From positions 19,803-83,802 of the forward strand of contig CAVCMI010000025.1 of assembly GCA_963603365.1 (NCBI GenBank): a DNA stretch of 64,000 nucleotides, in the 5' to 3' direction. The notes under the pieces are model-generated. The model made no database searches. It saw nothing but the letters and a program-made list of their open reading frames with translations, and had not been told where the DNA came from. The stretch comes from F23-D06 sp963603365. Lineage in GTDB: Bacteria; Bacteroidota; Bacteroidia; Bacteroidales; WCHB1-69. This document shows positions 37,411 to 45,942 of the stretch, in pieces; the first letter of the stretch is position 1, and every line of letters starts with the position of its first letter. Both the position numbers and the translations under genes were made by a program.

Positions 37411-38856
37411 ATGGAGAAAAAGACCAAAGATCACATACAGGTATGGAATTCCTGTCTGAAAATCATCGCCGACAATGTAGAGTCGGACACGGTTTTCCAG
37501 ACTTGGTTTGCGCCGATAGAGCCCGTGGCAATCGAAAACAATGCCTTGATTCTGCAATTGCCGAGTCATCTGTACTTCGAGTTTTTGGAACAGAATTACG
37601 TGAGGCTCTTGAAGACGGTCATCAAGAAAGAGTTGGGTCCGGCGGGCAAGTTGAAGTACCGTGTTGTCATGGAGAAGCAGAAAGATCCGTCACAGAACAA
37701 GACCATCACGCTTCCGTCGTACGATCCGGTCAGCAATCCGGACACTCTTCCGCCGATTGACGTATACGGTACTCCGAACCGAGAGATCCCGGACCCGTTT
37801 GTGCTCCCGGGCATCCAGAAAAGGAAAATCGCGACCAATCTGATCGATACGCTGACATTCGACAATTACGTTGAGGGCGACTGCAACCGGTTGGCGCGTG
37901 CCGCCGGTATGGTCATAGCCAAAAACCCCGGACACAGCAGTTTCAATCCTCTGTTCATCTATTCTGAGGTGGGGCTCGGAAAAACACACCTCGTGAACGC
38001 CATCGGGGTGGAAACCAAACTCAATTTCCCCGACAAAACGGTGCTGTATGTCAGCACAGACACGTTTCTCCAACAGTATGTTGAGGCTACGAAAAACCAG
38101 AATGTAAATGATTTCAAGTGGTTCTACCAATCATTGGACATGCTGATCATCGAGGACATCCAGTTCCTTTCGGGCAAGAAAGCCCAAACGCAGGACATCT
38201 TTTTCCATATTTTCAACAAACTGCATGAACAGGGCAAGCAGATCATCATGACTTCCGACAAGCCGCCTGCAGAGATATCCGGTTTTGAGCCGCGTATGCT
38301 CAGCCGTTTCAGGTGGGGCCTTACAGCCGAACTGGAGATGCCGGATTTGAAGACCAGAATCGCCATCATCAACAAGAAACTCGAAAACAGCGGCATCGAT
38401 TTCCCTAAGGAAGTGATAGAGTATCTCGCATTGTGCATTACCTCTAACACGCGGGAACTTGAAGGCGCCATCATCGCAATCCTGGCACAGGCTTCGTTGA
38501 ACCACAAGGAAATCACAATCGACCTGGCCAAGGAGATGGTGGACAAATACGTGAAAACAAACGCAAAGGAGATTTCAGTAGAGTACATCCAGAAGGTGGT
38601 GTGCGACTATTTCAAAATCTCCATAGATGAAATCAACGCCAAGACCCGGAAACGCGAAATCGTGACGGCACGCCAATTGAGCATGTTCTTTGCGCGTAAA
38701 TATACCAAATTGCCGCTCTCCGTTATCGGAGTACATTGCGGAAACAAAGACCATGCGACGGTGCTGCACGCTTGCCGCACCGTGAACAACCTGTGCGAAA
38801 CAGACCGGAAAATGCAGGCATACGTCGAGGAAATCGACAAAAAAATGAGGCTGTAA
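37411..38856 (+). CDS. dnaA: Chromosomal replication initiator DnaA
   Basis: 481 residues from the ATG at 37411. The frame is open further back to 37237, but that part contains the promoter and DnaA box. Domain I covers about 8-90 (VWNSCLKIIADNVESDTVFQTWF), then a linker and AAA+ domain (LTFDNYVEGDCNRLARAAG; P-loop SEVGLGKTH near 185; IIEDIQFL; sensor segment ending SNTRELEGA). The DNA-binding domain IV has IGVHCGNKDHATVLHACR. The first P-loop Gly of most DnaA proteins is Ser here. Neighbours are recJ and a nucleotidyltransferase. Confidence 0.96.
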   Translation: MEKKTKDHIQVWNSCLKIIADNVESDTVFQTWFAPIEPVAIENNALILQLPSHLYFEFLEQNYVRLLKTVIKKELGPAGKLKYRVVMEKQKDPSQNKTITLPSYDPVSNPDTLPPIDVYGTPNREIPDPFVLPGIQKRKIATNLIDTLTFDNYVEGDCNRLARAAGMVIAKNPGHSSFNPLFIYSEVGLGKTHLVNAIGVETKLNFPDKTVLYVSTDTFLQQYVEATKNQNVNDFKWFYQSLDMLIIEDIQFLSGKKAQTQDIFFHIFNKLHEQGKQIIMTSDKPPAEISGFEPRMLSRFRWGLTAELEMPDLKTRIAIINKKLENSGIDFPKEVIEYLALCITSNTRELEGAIIAILAQASLNHKEITIDLAKEMVDKYVKTNAKEISVEYIQKVVCDYFKISIDEINAKTRKREIVTARQLSMFFARKYTKLPLSVIGVHCGNKDHATVLHACRTVNNLCETDRKMQAYVEEIDKKMRL

Positions 38857-38864
38857 TTTTTTCC

Positions 38865-38895
38865 TTGCAATTATGAAACATTTTTTTTATTTTTG
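38865..38895 (+). promoter_or_regulatory. Promoter of recJ
   Basis: TTG at 38865-38867 (three of four bases of -33), 20-bp spacer, then TATTTTTG at 38888-38895, 18 nt before the ATG. Confidence 0.55.
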
Positions 38896-38913
38896 CAATC
38901 GGCAAATTCAAAA

Positions 38914-40686
38914 ATGAAGAAACGGTGGATTTCAAATAGTATTCCTGAAGAGACAGCGGTCAACAAATTGGCTGAACAGCTTTCAATCGAGCCGCCTTTG
39001 GCCGCATTGCTCATCCAACGCGGCATAGACACCCCGGAATCGGCTCACGATTTCTTCAATCCCGACATTTCAAAGTTGCACGACCCTTTCCTGATGAAAG
39101 ACATGGACAAGGCCGTGAAGCGGCTCTCTGAAGCGGTCATCGAAAACCAGAAGATTATGATCTACGGCGACTATGACGTAGACGGGACTTCTGCCGTTGC
39201 GCTGCTCTATTCGTTTCTGTGCGAAATCATCGGGTCTGACTTCAAAAACCAAGTCGAGTATTATATCCCTGACCGCTATACGGAGGGGTATGGGGTGTCG
39301 CAGAACGGCATCGAGTATTGCCGTAACAATAACTTCAATCTGCTCATTACACTCGACTGCGGCATCAAGGCCAATGATATGGTTGCTTTGGCCAAGCAGT
39401 ACGGCATCGATGTTATCGTGTGTGACCATCATCTCGAAGGCGATGAACTTCCGGACGCCGTGGCCATTCTGGATCCTAAACGCAAAGACTGTCCTTACCC
39501 ATACAAGGAACTGTCAGGTTGCGGCGTAGGCTTCAAGTTCATACAGGGCTATTGCCAGAAATACAGGCTTCCTGACCAGCTGTGGCTGTCGAGAATGGAT
39601 CTCGTGGCCATCAGCATTGCTTCTGATATTGTCGAAATAACCGGCGAAAACAGAATCCTCGCCCATTTCGGACTTGAGATCATCAATAAGTTCCCGCGGA
39701 TGGGCGTAAAAACTATCCTCGAACAGGCAGACATAAAACTGCATTACCCCTTCAAAGAGGAGACGATTTTCTCTCGAGTGATTTCCATTTCAGACCTGGT
39801 TTTCTATGTGGGCCCGCGCATCAATGCGGCTGGCAGAATGAAAAGCGGCCGAGAGTCAGTCCGGCTCTTCATCTGCGAAGACGAGGAAAAGTCGGCAGCC
39901 ATAGGCAATCACATCAAAACCCAAAACGAACAGCGCAAAGAACAGGACCGCAACGCCACGGAAGATGCCATCCATACAATACGCACCTCGCACGAGTATG
40001 TGAACAGGAAAAGCATTGTCATATACAATCCCAACTGGTTTAAGGGCATCATCGGCATCGTGGCCTCGCGGCTGGTCGAGATTTTCTATAAACCTACGAT
40101 TGTCCTTACAAAGTCTTCCGACGGCTTGATTACGGGTTCAGCCCGCTCTGTCAAGGAGTTCAATATTTATAACGGCATCGATTTCTGCTCTGAATTGCTG
40201 GAACATTTCGGCGGTCACAAGTTTGCAGCAGGGCTCTCTATGAAAGAAGAGAACCTTGAGGAGTTTACAGAACGCTTTGAACAGTATGTGAGCGAGAACC
40301 TCGAAGAGTCTTCGTATATGCCGGAAATCGTTGTGGATCTTCCGCTTGACCTTTCCGAAATAACCCCTGTTTTCATCAACCAATTGAAAAGGTTTGCTCC
40401 GTTCGGCCCGGGCAACATGGAACCGGTGTTCCAGTCGAACGGCGTCGTTGACGAAGGCGCCGCCCGCATCGTGGGCGACAAACACTTGAAAGCCCGCGTG
40501 CTCTATCCCGACAAAATGGTTCATCCTATCGATATTATAGCTTTCAACCAGAAAGATAAACTGGACATTATTGCTAACAACAAGGTGTTCGACATGCTTT
40601 ATCACGTGGAAGAAAATGTGTGGAACAACAATGTGAGCATACAGCTGAACGTGAAGGATATCAGAGCCGCCGGAAGCAACGGTTGA
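38914..40686 (+). CDS. recJ: Single-stranded-DNA-specific exonuclease RecJ
   Basis: 590 residues from the ATG at 38914 (MKKRWISN). The DHH phosphoesterase motifs are in order: GDYDVDGTSA near 85-94, LDCGIKA, VCDHH, GCGVGFK, and the DHHA1-side GPRINAAGRM, then GGHKFAAG and the OB-fold C terminus (RFAPFGPGNMEPVF). A processive 5'-3' exonuclease acting in recombination and mismatch repair. The window thus holds recJ, recR and ruvA of the RecF-type repair route. Confidence 0.95.
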   Translation: MKKRWISNSIPEETAVNKLAEQLSIEPPLAALLIQRGIDTPESAHDFFNPDISKLHDPFLMKDMDKAVKRLSEAVIENQKIMIYGDYDVDGTSAVALLYSFLCEIIGSDFKNQVEYYIPDRYTEGYGVSQNGIEYCRNNNFNLLITLDCGIKANDMVALAKQYGIDVIVCDHHLEGDELPDAVAILDPKRKDCPYPYKELSGCGVGFKFIQGYCQKYRLPDQLWLSRMDLVAISIASDIVEITGENRILAHFGLEIINKFPRMGVKTILEQADIKLHYPFKEETIFSRVISISDLVFYVGPRINAAGRMKSGRESVRLFICEDEEKSAAIGNHIKTQNEQRKEQDRNATEDAIHTIRTSHEYVNRKSIVIYNPNWFKGIIGIVASRLVEIFYKPTIVLTKSSDGLITGSARSVKEFNIYNGIDFCSELLEHFGGHKFAAGLSMKEENLEEFTERFEQYVSENLEESSYMPEIVVDLPLDLSEITPVFINQLKRFAPFGPGNMEPVFQSNGVVDEGAARIVGDKHLKARVLYPDKMVHPIDIIAFNQKDKLDIIANNKVFDMLYHVEENVWNNNVSIQLNVKDIRAAGSNG

Positions 40687-40806
40687 CATTTTTTATGATT
40701 TACAGTTGAAAAATCACCAGTTTAACCGATAGTCTCATCTCTTTATTTTGGTTTTCTTTGCACTCTTTTAGAAAGATTTCTTCGTTGTACCCTAAAAAAC
40801 ACGAAT

Positions 40807-41715
40807 ATGTCACTACACCATCACCACGAACATCACCACGAACATCCGCAAGTCGTGCCCTCCTTAAACAGGGCTTTCATGCTCGGCATAGCCTTGAACA
40901 TTGCTTACGTTTTGGCAGAAGCCGTTGCAGGCTTTTGTTTTAACTCAATGGGACTGCTGTCAGATGCAGGGCATAATCTTACCGATGTGGTAAGCCTTGC
41001 GCTGGCATTGCTGGCATACAAACTTGCCCAAACGCATGCCAATCACCATTACACGTACGGGTACAAGAAAAGCACGGTTCTCATCTCCTTGCTCAATGCA
41101 ATCATTCTTGGCGTTGCCGTCGTTTTTATCATTGTGGAGAGTATTCACAAATTGATGGAACCAGAGCCGCTTGAGGGCATGACCGTTTCTGTCGTGGCAG
41201 CCATAGGCGTTGCAGTCAACGGCTTTACGGCCTATCTTTTTATGAAAGACCGCAAAAATGACTTGAACATCAAGGGTGCTTTCCTCCACATGTTGGCCGA
41301 CGCGCTTGTCTCTGTCGGGGTTGTCATTTCAGGCATCGTCATCCATTTTACCGGTTGGTATGTCATTGATGCTTTCATAGGGTTGGCAGTGGCAGTGGTC
41401 ATTGTGGTGGCCACCTGGAAACTGCTGCGCGACAGCTTGAGACTGGCTCTCGACGGTGTTCCGGCTCAAGTGGATTACGAAAAGGTTGTGTCGCTGTTCA
41501 AGAACACCAGCGGGGTGCTCGATGTGCATCATCTTCATATCTGGGCAATCAGTACGACAGAGAACGCCCTTACCGCTCATGTTGTGGTTCGCGATGTCCA
41601 GAATATGGAGACCGTGAAGTCAGAACTGAAACATGCGCTGAAAGAGGAGAATATCAGCCATGCCACGCTGGAGTTTGAAACGGAAACGTGCCAATGCTCC
41701 GAACTGAACGACTGA
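40807..41715 (+). CDS. Cation diffusion facilitator (Zn2+/Co2+ efflux, CzcD/ZitB type)
   Basis: 302 residues. The N terminus is His-rich (LHHHHEHHHEHP), a common metal-sensing or chaperoning tail. Six membrane helices follow. The metal-binding HxxxD pairs are in helix 2 (DAGHNLTD) and helix 5 (HMLADALVSVG). The cytoplasmic C-terminal domain (VHHLHIWAIS) is complete. It exchanges divalent metal, probably zinc, for protons. A single gene, convergent with the Na/Pi transporter. Confidence 0.93.
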   Translation: MSLHHHHEHHHEHPQVVPSLNRAFMLGIALNIAYVLAEAVAGFCFNSMGLLSDAGHNLTDVVSLALALLAYKLAQTHANHHYTYGYKKSTVLISLLNAIILGVAVVFIIVESIHKLMEPEPLEGMTVSVVAAIGVAVNGFTAYLFMKDRKNDLNIKGAFLHMLADALVSVGVVISGIVIHFTGWYVIDAFIGLAVAVVIVVATWKLLRDSLRLALDGVPAQVDYEKVVSLFKNTSGVLDVHHLHIWAISTTENALTAHVVVRDVQNMETVKSELKHALKEENISHATLEFETETCQCSELND

Positions 41716-41733
41716 CGAGGCCGAGAAGCAAGG

Positions 41734-43422
41734 TTACAGTTTCTGAAGACTTAGGATGGTCTTGCCAACGTTTACCAGATGGTCGGCGACACGTTCCGCA
41801 TTTGAAGTAAGCGACAGGTACTGCGCACCGGTCTCCGCAGAGCAGATGCCCTTTTCGAGCCGCATGATGTGGCACTCTTCCATGTTTTTTGCCACGTCGT
41901 CGATGGTGTCTTCAATGTTGTTGGCTTCCGACAAGGCTGTCAAATCTTCGTCGCGGTAGGTTTTTTCAATTTTCCCGTACAGATTGTTGATGAGATGTCC
42001 GAGGTTGCAGATCTCTGTAACCGCTTCGTCGGAGAATCTCTTGTCGGAAAAACGTAGGCTTTCAGCATACTCCACAATGTTCTCGGCATAGTCGCCGATT
42101 CTTTCCAAGTCGCGAACGGTGCGGAATGTTGTTGAAAGATACACGTGGTCGCGTTGGCTCAGCTGCTGCTTGTCGGAGAGTTTTATGACAAAATCAACGA
42201 TGGCGGCGTTGAGGTAGTTCAACAGGTTCTCTTTTTTTGCGAACTCTTTCGATTCGGAGAAGTCCATTTTGCAGATGATGTGCAGCGACCTGTTGAAGTT
42301 TTCCATTGCGATGCGTGCCATGTTCATGATTTCAGACTTGACCTGTTGGAGTGCAACGGGTGGGGTTTTCAACATATTGTCGTCAATGAAGAACAGGTGT
42401 GGCGCATTGGGGTCGCGGGAGGTCTTCTCATCCGGGATTATCCGGCATACGACTTTCACCATCTTGGAGGTCAGCGGCAACATGAACAACACCGTTGTGA
42501 CATTGAAGAAGGTGTGAAACATGGCCAGTTGCGTTTGCGGGACACCGGGGAACAAAGCATTGGACAGAGTGCCGTAGGTGACCTTCCCATGTGTGCAAAG
42601 ATAGATGATGCCCTCGGCGGAAAGGAATATGCAGACTCCTATGATGTTGAAGAACAGATGTATCAAGGCAGTTCGCTTTGCATTCCGGCCGGAGGTCATT
42701 CCGGCGATGATGGCCACCACACACGACCCGATGTTGGACCCCATAGTCATAAAGATGCCTTGGTCAATGTTGATAAGGTTTGTGACGACCATAGCCAGCG
42801 CAATGGAGGTCATGACAGACGAGCTTTGTATGATGGCGGTGAAGATGACACCGATCAGCACAAGCAGCAAAGGGTTGCTGATGCCGGCCAGAAAGGTTTT
42901 GACAGAATCGAGTGCGGCAAACTCCGACATGGACTCGCTCATCAGCCAAAGGCCTACAAACAGCATTCCGAAGCCGGTGGTGATGCCCCCGACCTTGGCC
43001 CAGATGTCTTTTTTCGCAAAAAGGGATATGAATGCGCCGATGCCGGCAAAGGCGGAGAATATGACCGTGGTGGAGATGCCGTCGCCGCCGAACATGCCTA
43101 AGGCGACAATCTGTGCCGTTATGGTGGTGCCGATGTTGGCACCGTAGATGATGGTGGCAGCCTGTGTGAGCGAGATAATGCCCGCATTGACGAATCCGAT
43201 GGCCATTACCGTTGTGGCGCCCGAACTCTGTATCGCGGCCGTTCCTAACGCCCCGATGCCTACCCCTAACAGTTTGCTTTTGGAGGCTTTTGTGAACATC
43301 GCCTTGAGTTTGTCTGAGGAGGCGGATTCAAGATTTGTGCTCATCATCTGGCAGGCAATCAGGAAAATGCCGATTCCGGCCAGCAACATTAAAAGGGCTG
43401 ATAAAATGGCTGTTAGAGACAT
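41734..43422 (-). CDS. Na+/Pi cotransporter family protein with PhoU-like C-terminal domain
   Basis: 562 residues. Two inverted membrane repeats carry the paired QSS motifs (AAIQSSGATT near residue 64 and AIIQSSSVMTS near 198), the mark of NptA/SLC34-like carriers. About 200 cytoplasmic C-terminal residues resemble PhoU helical bundles (LRDLERIGDYAENIVEYAES; SNAERVADHLVNVGK). It is expected to import phosphate, or a related anion, with sodium. Confidence 0.9.
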   Translation of the reverse strand: MSLTAILSALLMLLAGIGIFLIACQMMSTNLESASSDKLKAMFTKASKSKLLGVGIGALGTAAIQSSGATTVMAIGFVNAGIISLTQAATIIYGANIGTTITAQIVALGMFGGDGISTTVIFSAFAGIGAFISLFAKKDIWAKVGGITTGFGMLFVGLWLMSESMSEFAALDSVKTFLAGISNPLLLVLIGVIFTAIIQSSSVMTSIALAMVVTNLINIDQGIFMTMGSNIGSCVVAIIAGMTSGRNAKRTALIHLFFNIIGVCIFLSAEGIIYLCTHGKVTYGTLSNALFPGVPQTQLAMFHTFFNVTTVLFMLPLTSKMVKVVCRIIPDEKTSRDPNAPHLFFIDDNMLKTPPVALQQVKSEIMNMARIAMENFNRSLHIICKMDFSESKEFAKKENLLNYLNAAIVDFVIKLSDKQQLSQRDHVYLSTTFRTVRDLERIGDYAENIVEYAESLRFSDKRFSDEAVTEICNLGHLINNLYGKIEKTYRDEDLTALSEANNIEDTIDDVAKNMEECHIMRLEKGICSAETGAQYLSLTSNAERVADHLVNVGKTILSLQKL

Positions 43423-43439
43423 ATGTCGAATTTAGAGGA

Positions 43440-43447
43440 CAAATATA
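43440..43447 (-). promoter_or_regulatory. -7 box for the Na/Pi transporter
   Basis: TATATTTG on the minus strand, 17 nt before the start at 43422, between that gene and the O-antigen ligase stop. Confidence 0.5.
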
Positions 43448-43460
43448 GCGGTTTTAAGAT

Positions 43461-44957
43461 TCATTTTTCAGGGTTTTGTTTTGAGAGACGAGACTTTCGT
43501 TTGCCGGTTTCCATTTGGACACTGGCAACGACAATCACGGCAAAGGCACCCCAGAATGGCAGCGACAGTTTGTCGGTGTCTAAGAAGTTGTTGAGGAAGC
43601 CATGTATAAAATAGGTGACAAGCGCCAAGGTCATGACGAGTGTCAGCAGCCGCTCCCTTTTTTCTGGAGTGTGCTTGTAGGTGTAAAACCCCGTATAAAG
43701 CACGCTGCCGGCCAGTATCAAAACGGTGAGCAGTCCAGGAATGCCCGTTTCGGCGCAGGGCCCGATGTATTCGCTGTGCGCATTCCCTCCGTCGCCGAAG
43801 TTAGTGGAGATGACGGTTTTGTAGGTGCTTTTCTGAAACGGCGCATACTCAAACTGGTAAGTGCCCGGCCCCCAACCTGCCACGGGGCGTTCCTTGATCA
43901 TGGAAAAGGCTGAGTTCCAGCGGTTGAGGCGTTCTACGTTTGAGGCATCTGTGCTGATGTTCGAGATGGATTGCAACTGCTCGGCCAGGTTTCCCGAGGC
44001 GTCTTGGCTGTTGCGGCTCATCTTGTACAGGATGTCTTCGGCCGAGAAATAGAAGACGGTTGCCAATACGGCTGCACCGGCAATCAGCCACGACAGTCTG
44101 ATGTTGAGTTTCAAGATAACCCAAACGGCAACAGCAGCTGCAAAACTGATCCATGCCGCCCGGCTGTATGAGATGTACAGTCCCGCAAACAATATGATGG
44201 TGAGTATGGCGTAGAAGACTTTGTTTTTTGTTGTGTTGTCCGGCAAGAAGAAGAAACCGGCAGTGATGGGCACGAAGAAAGCGAGCGCGGCCCCGTAAGC
44301 GGTGTGGTCACTGTAAAAAGGCCGCATTACCCAATGGGCATATTGACTGTCGAAACCGCTAAGCCAATGTTTGTAGGTGGTGATGAGCACCACAATGGCC
44401 AAACTTACGGCGTAGCAGCTGAAATAACGTACTGCGCAGGTCATGTCTTTCCGGATGAACTGGGCGACGACCCAGTAGCAAGAAGTGGTGAACCAAATTT
44501 TGGAAAGCCAGAATTTGAATGAAACCACAGGCCTTGCACTTGTGAAACAGGTTAACAGCATCCAGCCTAAATAGATGAATATGGCTATGGAAACAGGATG
44601 TGTCACGATTCCCCGGCATAGTCGCATGTCGTAAAGGACCCGGCAGATGAACAGGAAAGTGAGCGCAATCATGATGACTTCGGCGGGCAGTGAAAGCCCG
44701 AGCTGAAAATCTCCGTTCAGAGTCTCGATAGAGAACGGGGTGCAGAGTGCCATCAAGTATATCAGCAGGTCAACCCGGAATATCAGCAGATAGACCAACA
44801 CAAGACCTCCTGTGACAAGCGGAATGGCAGGTATCTCTTTCAGGATGGCGTACGCGTTGGCAACCAATGCCAGCACAAAGATTAAAAGCGCAGCCTTCTG
44901 CTTTCCGGAATGGCTATTCCACAGGTCTCTCAGTTTTGTCAGCCTTCTTGGATTCAA
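43461..44957 (-). CDS. O-antigen ligase / polymerase family membrane protein (WaaL/Wzy_C)
   Basis: 498 residues with about a dozen hydrophobic segments. The periplasmic loop contains RLNRWNSAFSMIKERPVAGWGPGTYQFEYAPF and HSEYIGPCAETGIPGLL, the Wzy_C signature with the catalytic-type Arg and His. It attaches or polymerises O-chains at the inner membrane. No ATG is available near the N terminus; the best start is TTG at 44957, overlapping the upstream wzz gene by 44 bp. The basic C-terminal tail is normal for the family. Confidence 0.85.
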   Translation of the reverse strand: MNPRRLTKLRDLWNSHSGKQKAALLIFVLALVANAYAILKEIPAIPLVTGGLVLVYLLIFRVDLLIYLMALCTPFSIETLNGDFQLGLSLPAEVIMIALTFLFICRVLYDMRLCRGIVTHPVSIAIFIYLGWMLLTCFTSARPVVSFKFWLSKIWFTTSCYWVVAQFIRKDMTCAVRYFSCYAVSLAIVVLITTYKHWLSGFDSQYAHWVMRPFYSDHTAYGAALAFFVPITAGFFFLPDNTTKNKVFYAILTIILFAGLYISYSRAAWISFAAAVAVWVILKLNIRLSWLIAGAAVLATVFYFSAEDILYKMSRNSQDASGNLAEQLQSISNISTDASNVERLNRWNSAFSMIKERPVAGWGPGTYQFEYAPFQKSTYKTVISTNFGDGGNAHSEYIGPCAETGIPGLLTVLILAGSVLYTGFYTYKHTPEKRERLLTLVMTLALVTYFIHGFLNNFLDTDKLSLPFWGAFAVIVVASVQMETGKRKSRLSKQNPEK

Positions 44958-45942
44958 TTTTATCGAACATTAATAAGACAAGTACAGAAAGCACCAACAT
45001 CGAGAGGGTAGAGGTGAGCACGATGACCGCCCTCTTGGGGTAGCATTTTTTGTCGGCCACCACGGGGTCCTCGACGATGAATTTCACAGGCATAGCATTT
45101 TCCATATCGAGCCGGGCATCCAGCATCTTCTGCTTGCAGAGTGCCTGGTATTTAAGGAACGTGTATTGCATGTTCTGGAGGGCGTAGAGGCGCGGTCCCC
45201 AGGTCGAGATCTTCTCTTGCTCTTTGGAAAGCCGTTCCACCGCGGCCGCATTCCCTTGCGCCACAGCAATGGCATATTGCTGCATCACCCGTTCAGACTG
45301 TCTTTCCACATCGAATACGCCGTGCTCCATACAGATTCGGATGGAGTCGTCGATTCTGTTGACCTCTTCAGTGATGGAGTCAAGCTGGTTTTTTAGTGCG
45401 ATGTATGCGGCAGTGGCACGCTCGTGTTCCACTTTATTCTTGACGGTGTCAAGAATTTGCAGAATGTCTTTTGTCATGGCAAAGGCTTTTTGCGGGTCTT
45501 GGTCCATGACGGAAATTCTGATGGCGCCGAAGTCTGTCCTTTTTATCGTGATTCCCTCCTCCAGCCTTTTCAGGATTTTGGTGTACCAGCCTTTTGAGGT
45601 GGTGTCGATTTCGTAATGTTCCAACAGGCCATGCCGGCGTATCAGAGAGTCCTTGATGCCGCGGGCATTGAGGATCTGCATCATCTGTTCCGTCTCTTCC
45701 TCGTTGGCGTATGCCTTTATTTCCAGCCGTTCGTTGTAGTTTTCTTCGTTCAGGAGAATTTTGGCCACGGAGTTGGTTCTCGGGGCGTAGATGATGGCGG
45801 TTGACTTGTACTTGGGTTTGATGAGGAAAGCACAGATGGCAGAAATGACGAGTGTGGCAAGGCAAACGGCCAAAACCGCTTTCCGGTGAGTCCAGATGAA
45901 ACGTATCAGGCTGAAAGAATTGTAGTTCTCATTATTTTCCAT
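44914..45942 (-). CDS. Wzz-type polysaccharide chain-length determinant
   Basis: 342 residues. An N-terminal membrane helix (about 20-40, AVLAVCLATLVISAICAFLI) is followed by KPKYKSTAIIYAPR. A long periplasmic coiled-coil part runs to about residue 290, and a second helix (AVIVLTSTLSMLVLSVLVLL) ends in a short cytoplasmic tail. There is no kinase domain, so it is the Wzz form rather than a BY-kinase. It likely sets O-chain or exopolysaccharide length together with the overlapping ligase/polymerase. Its start overlaps the end of aspS by 11 bp. Confidence 0.88.
   Translation of the reverse strand: MENNENYNSFSLIRFIWTHRKAVLAVCLATLVISAICAFLIKPKYKSTAIIYAPRTNSVAKILLNEENYNERLEIKAYANEEETEQMMQILNARGIKDSLIRRHGLLEHYEIDTTSKGWYTKILKRLEEGITIKRTDFGAIRISVMDQDPQKAFAMTKDILQILDTVKNKVEHERATAAYIALKNQLDSITEEVNRIDDSIRICMEHGVFDVERQSERVMQQYAIAVAQGNAAAVERLSKEQEKISTWGPRLYALQNMQYTFLKYQALCKQKMLDARLDMENAMPVKFIVEDPVVADKKCYPKRAVIVLTSTLSMLVLSVLVLLMFDKIESKKADKTERPVE

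Noticed and set aside
42145..43101. 318-codon open frame antisense to the Na/Pi transporter
   Set aside because: Asp/His-rich shadow of membrane-segment codons.
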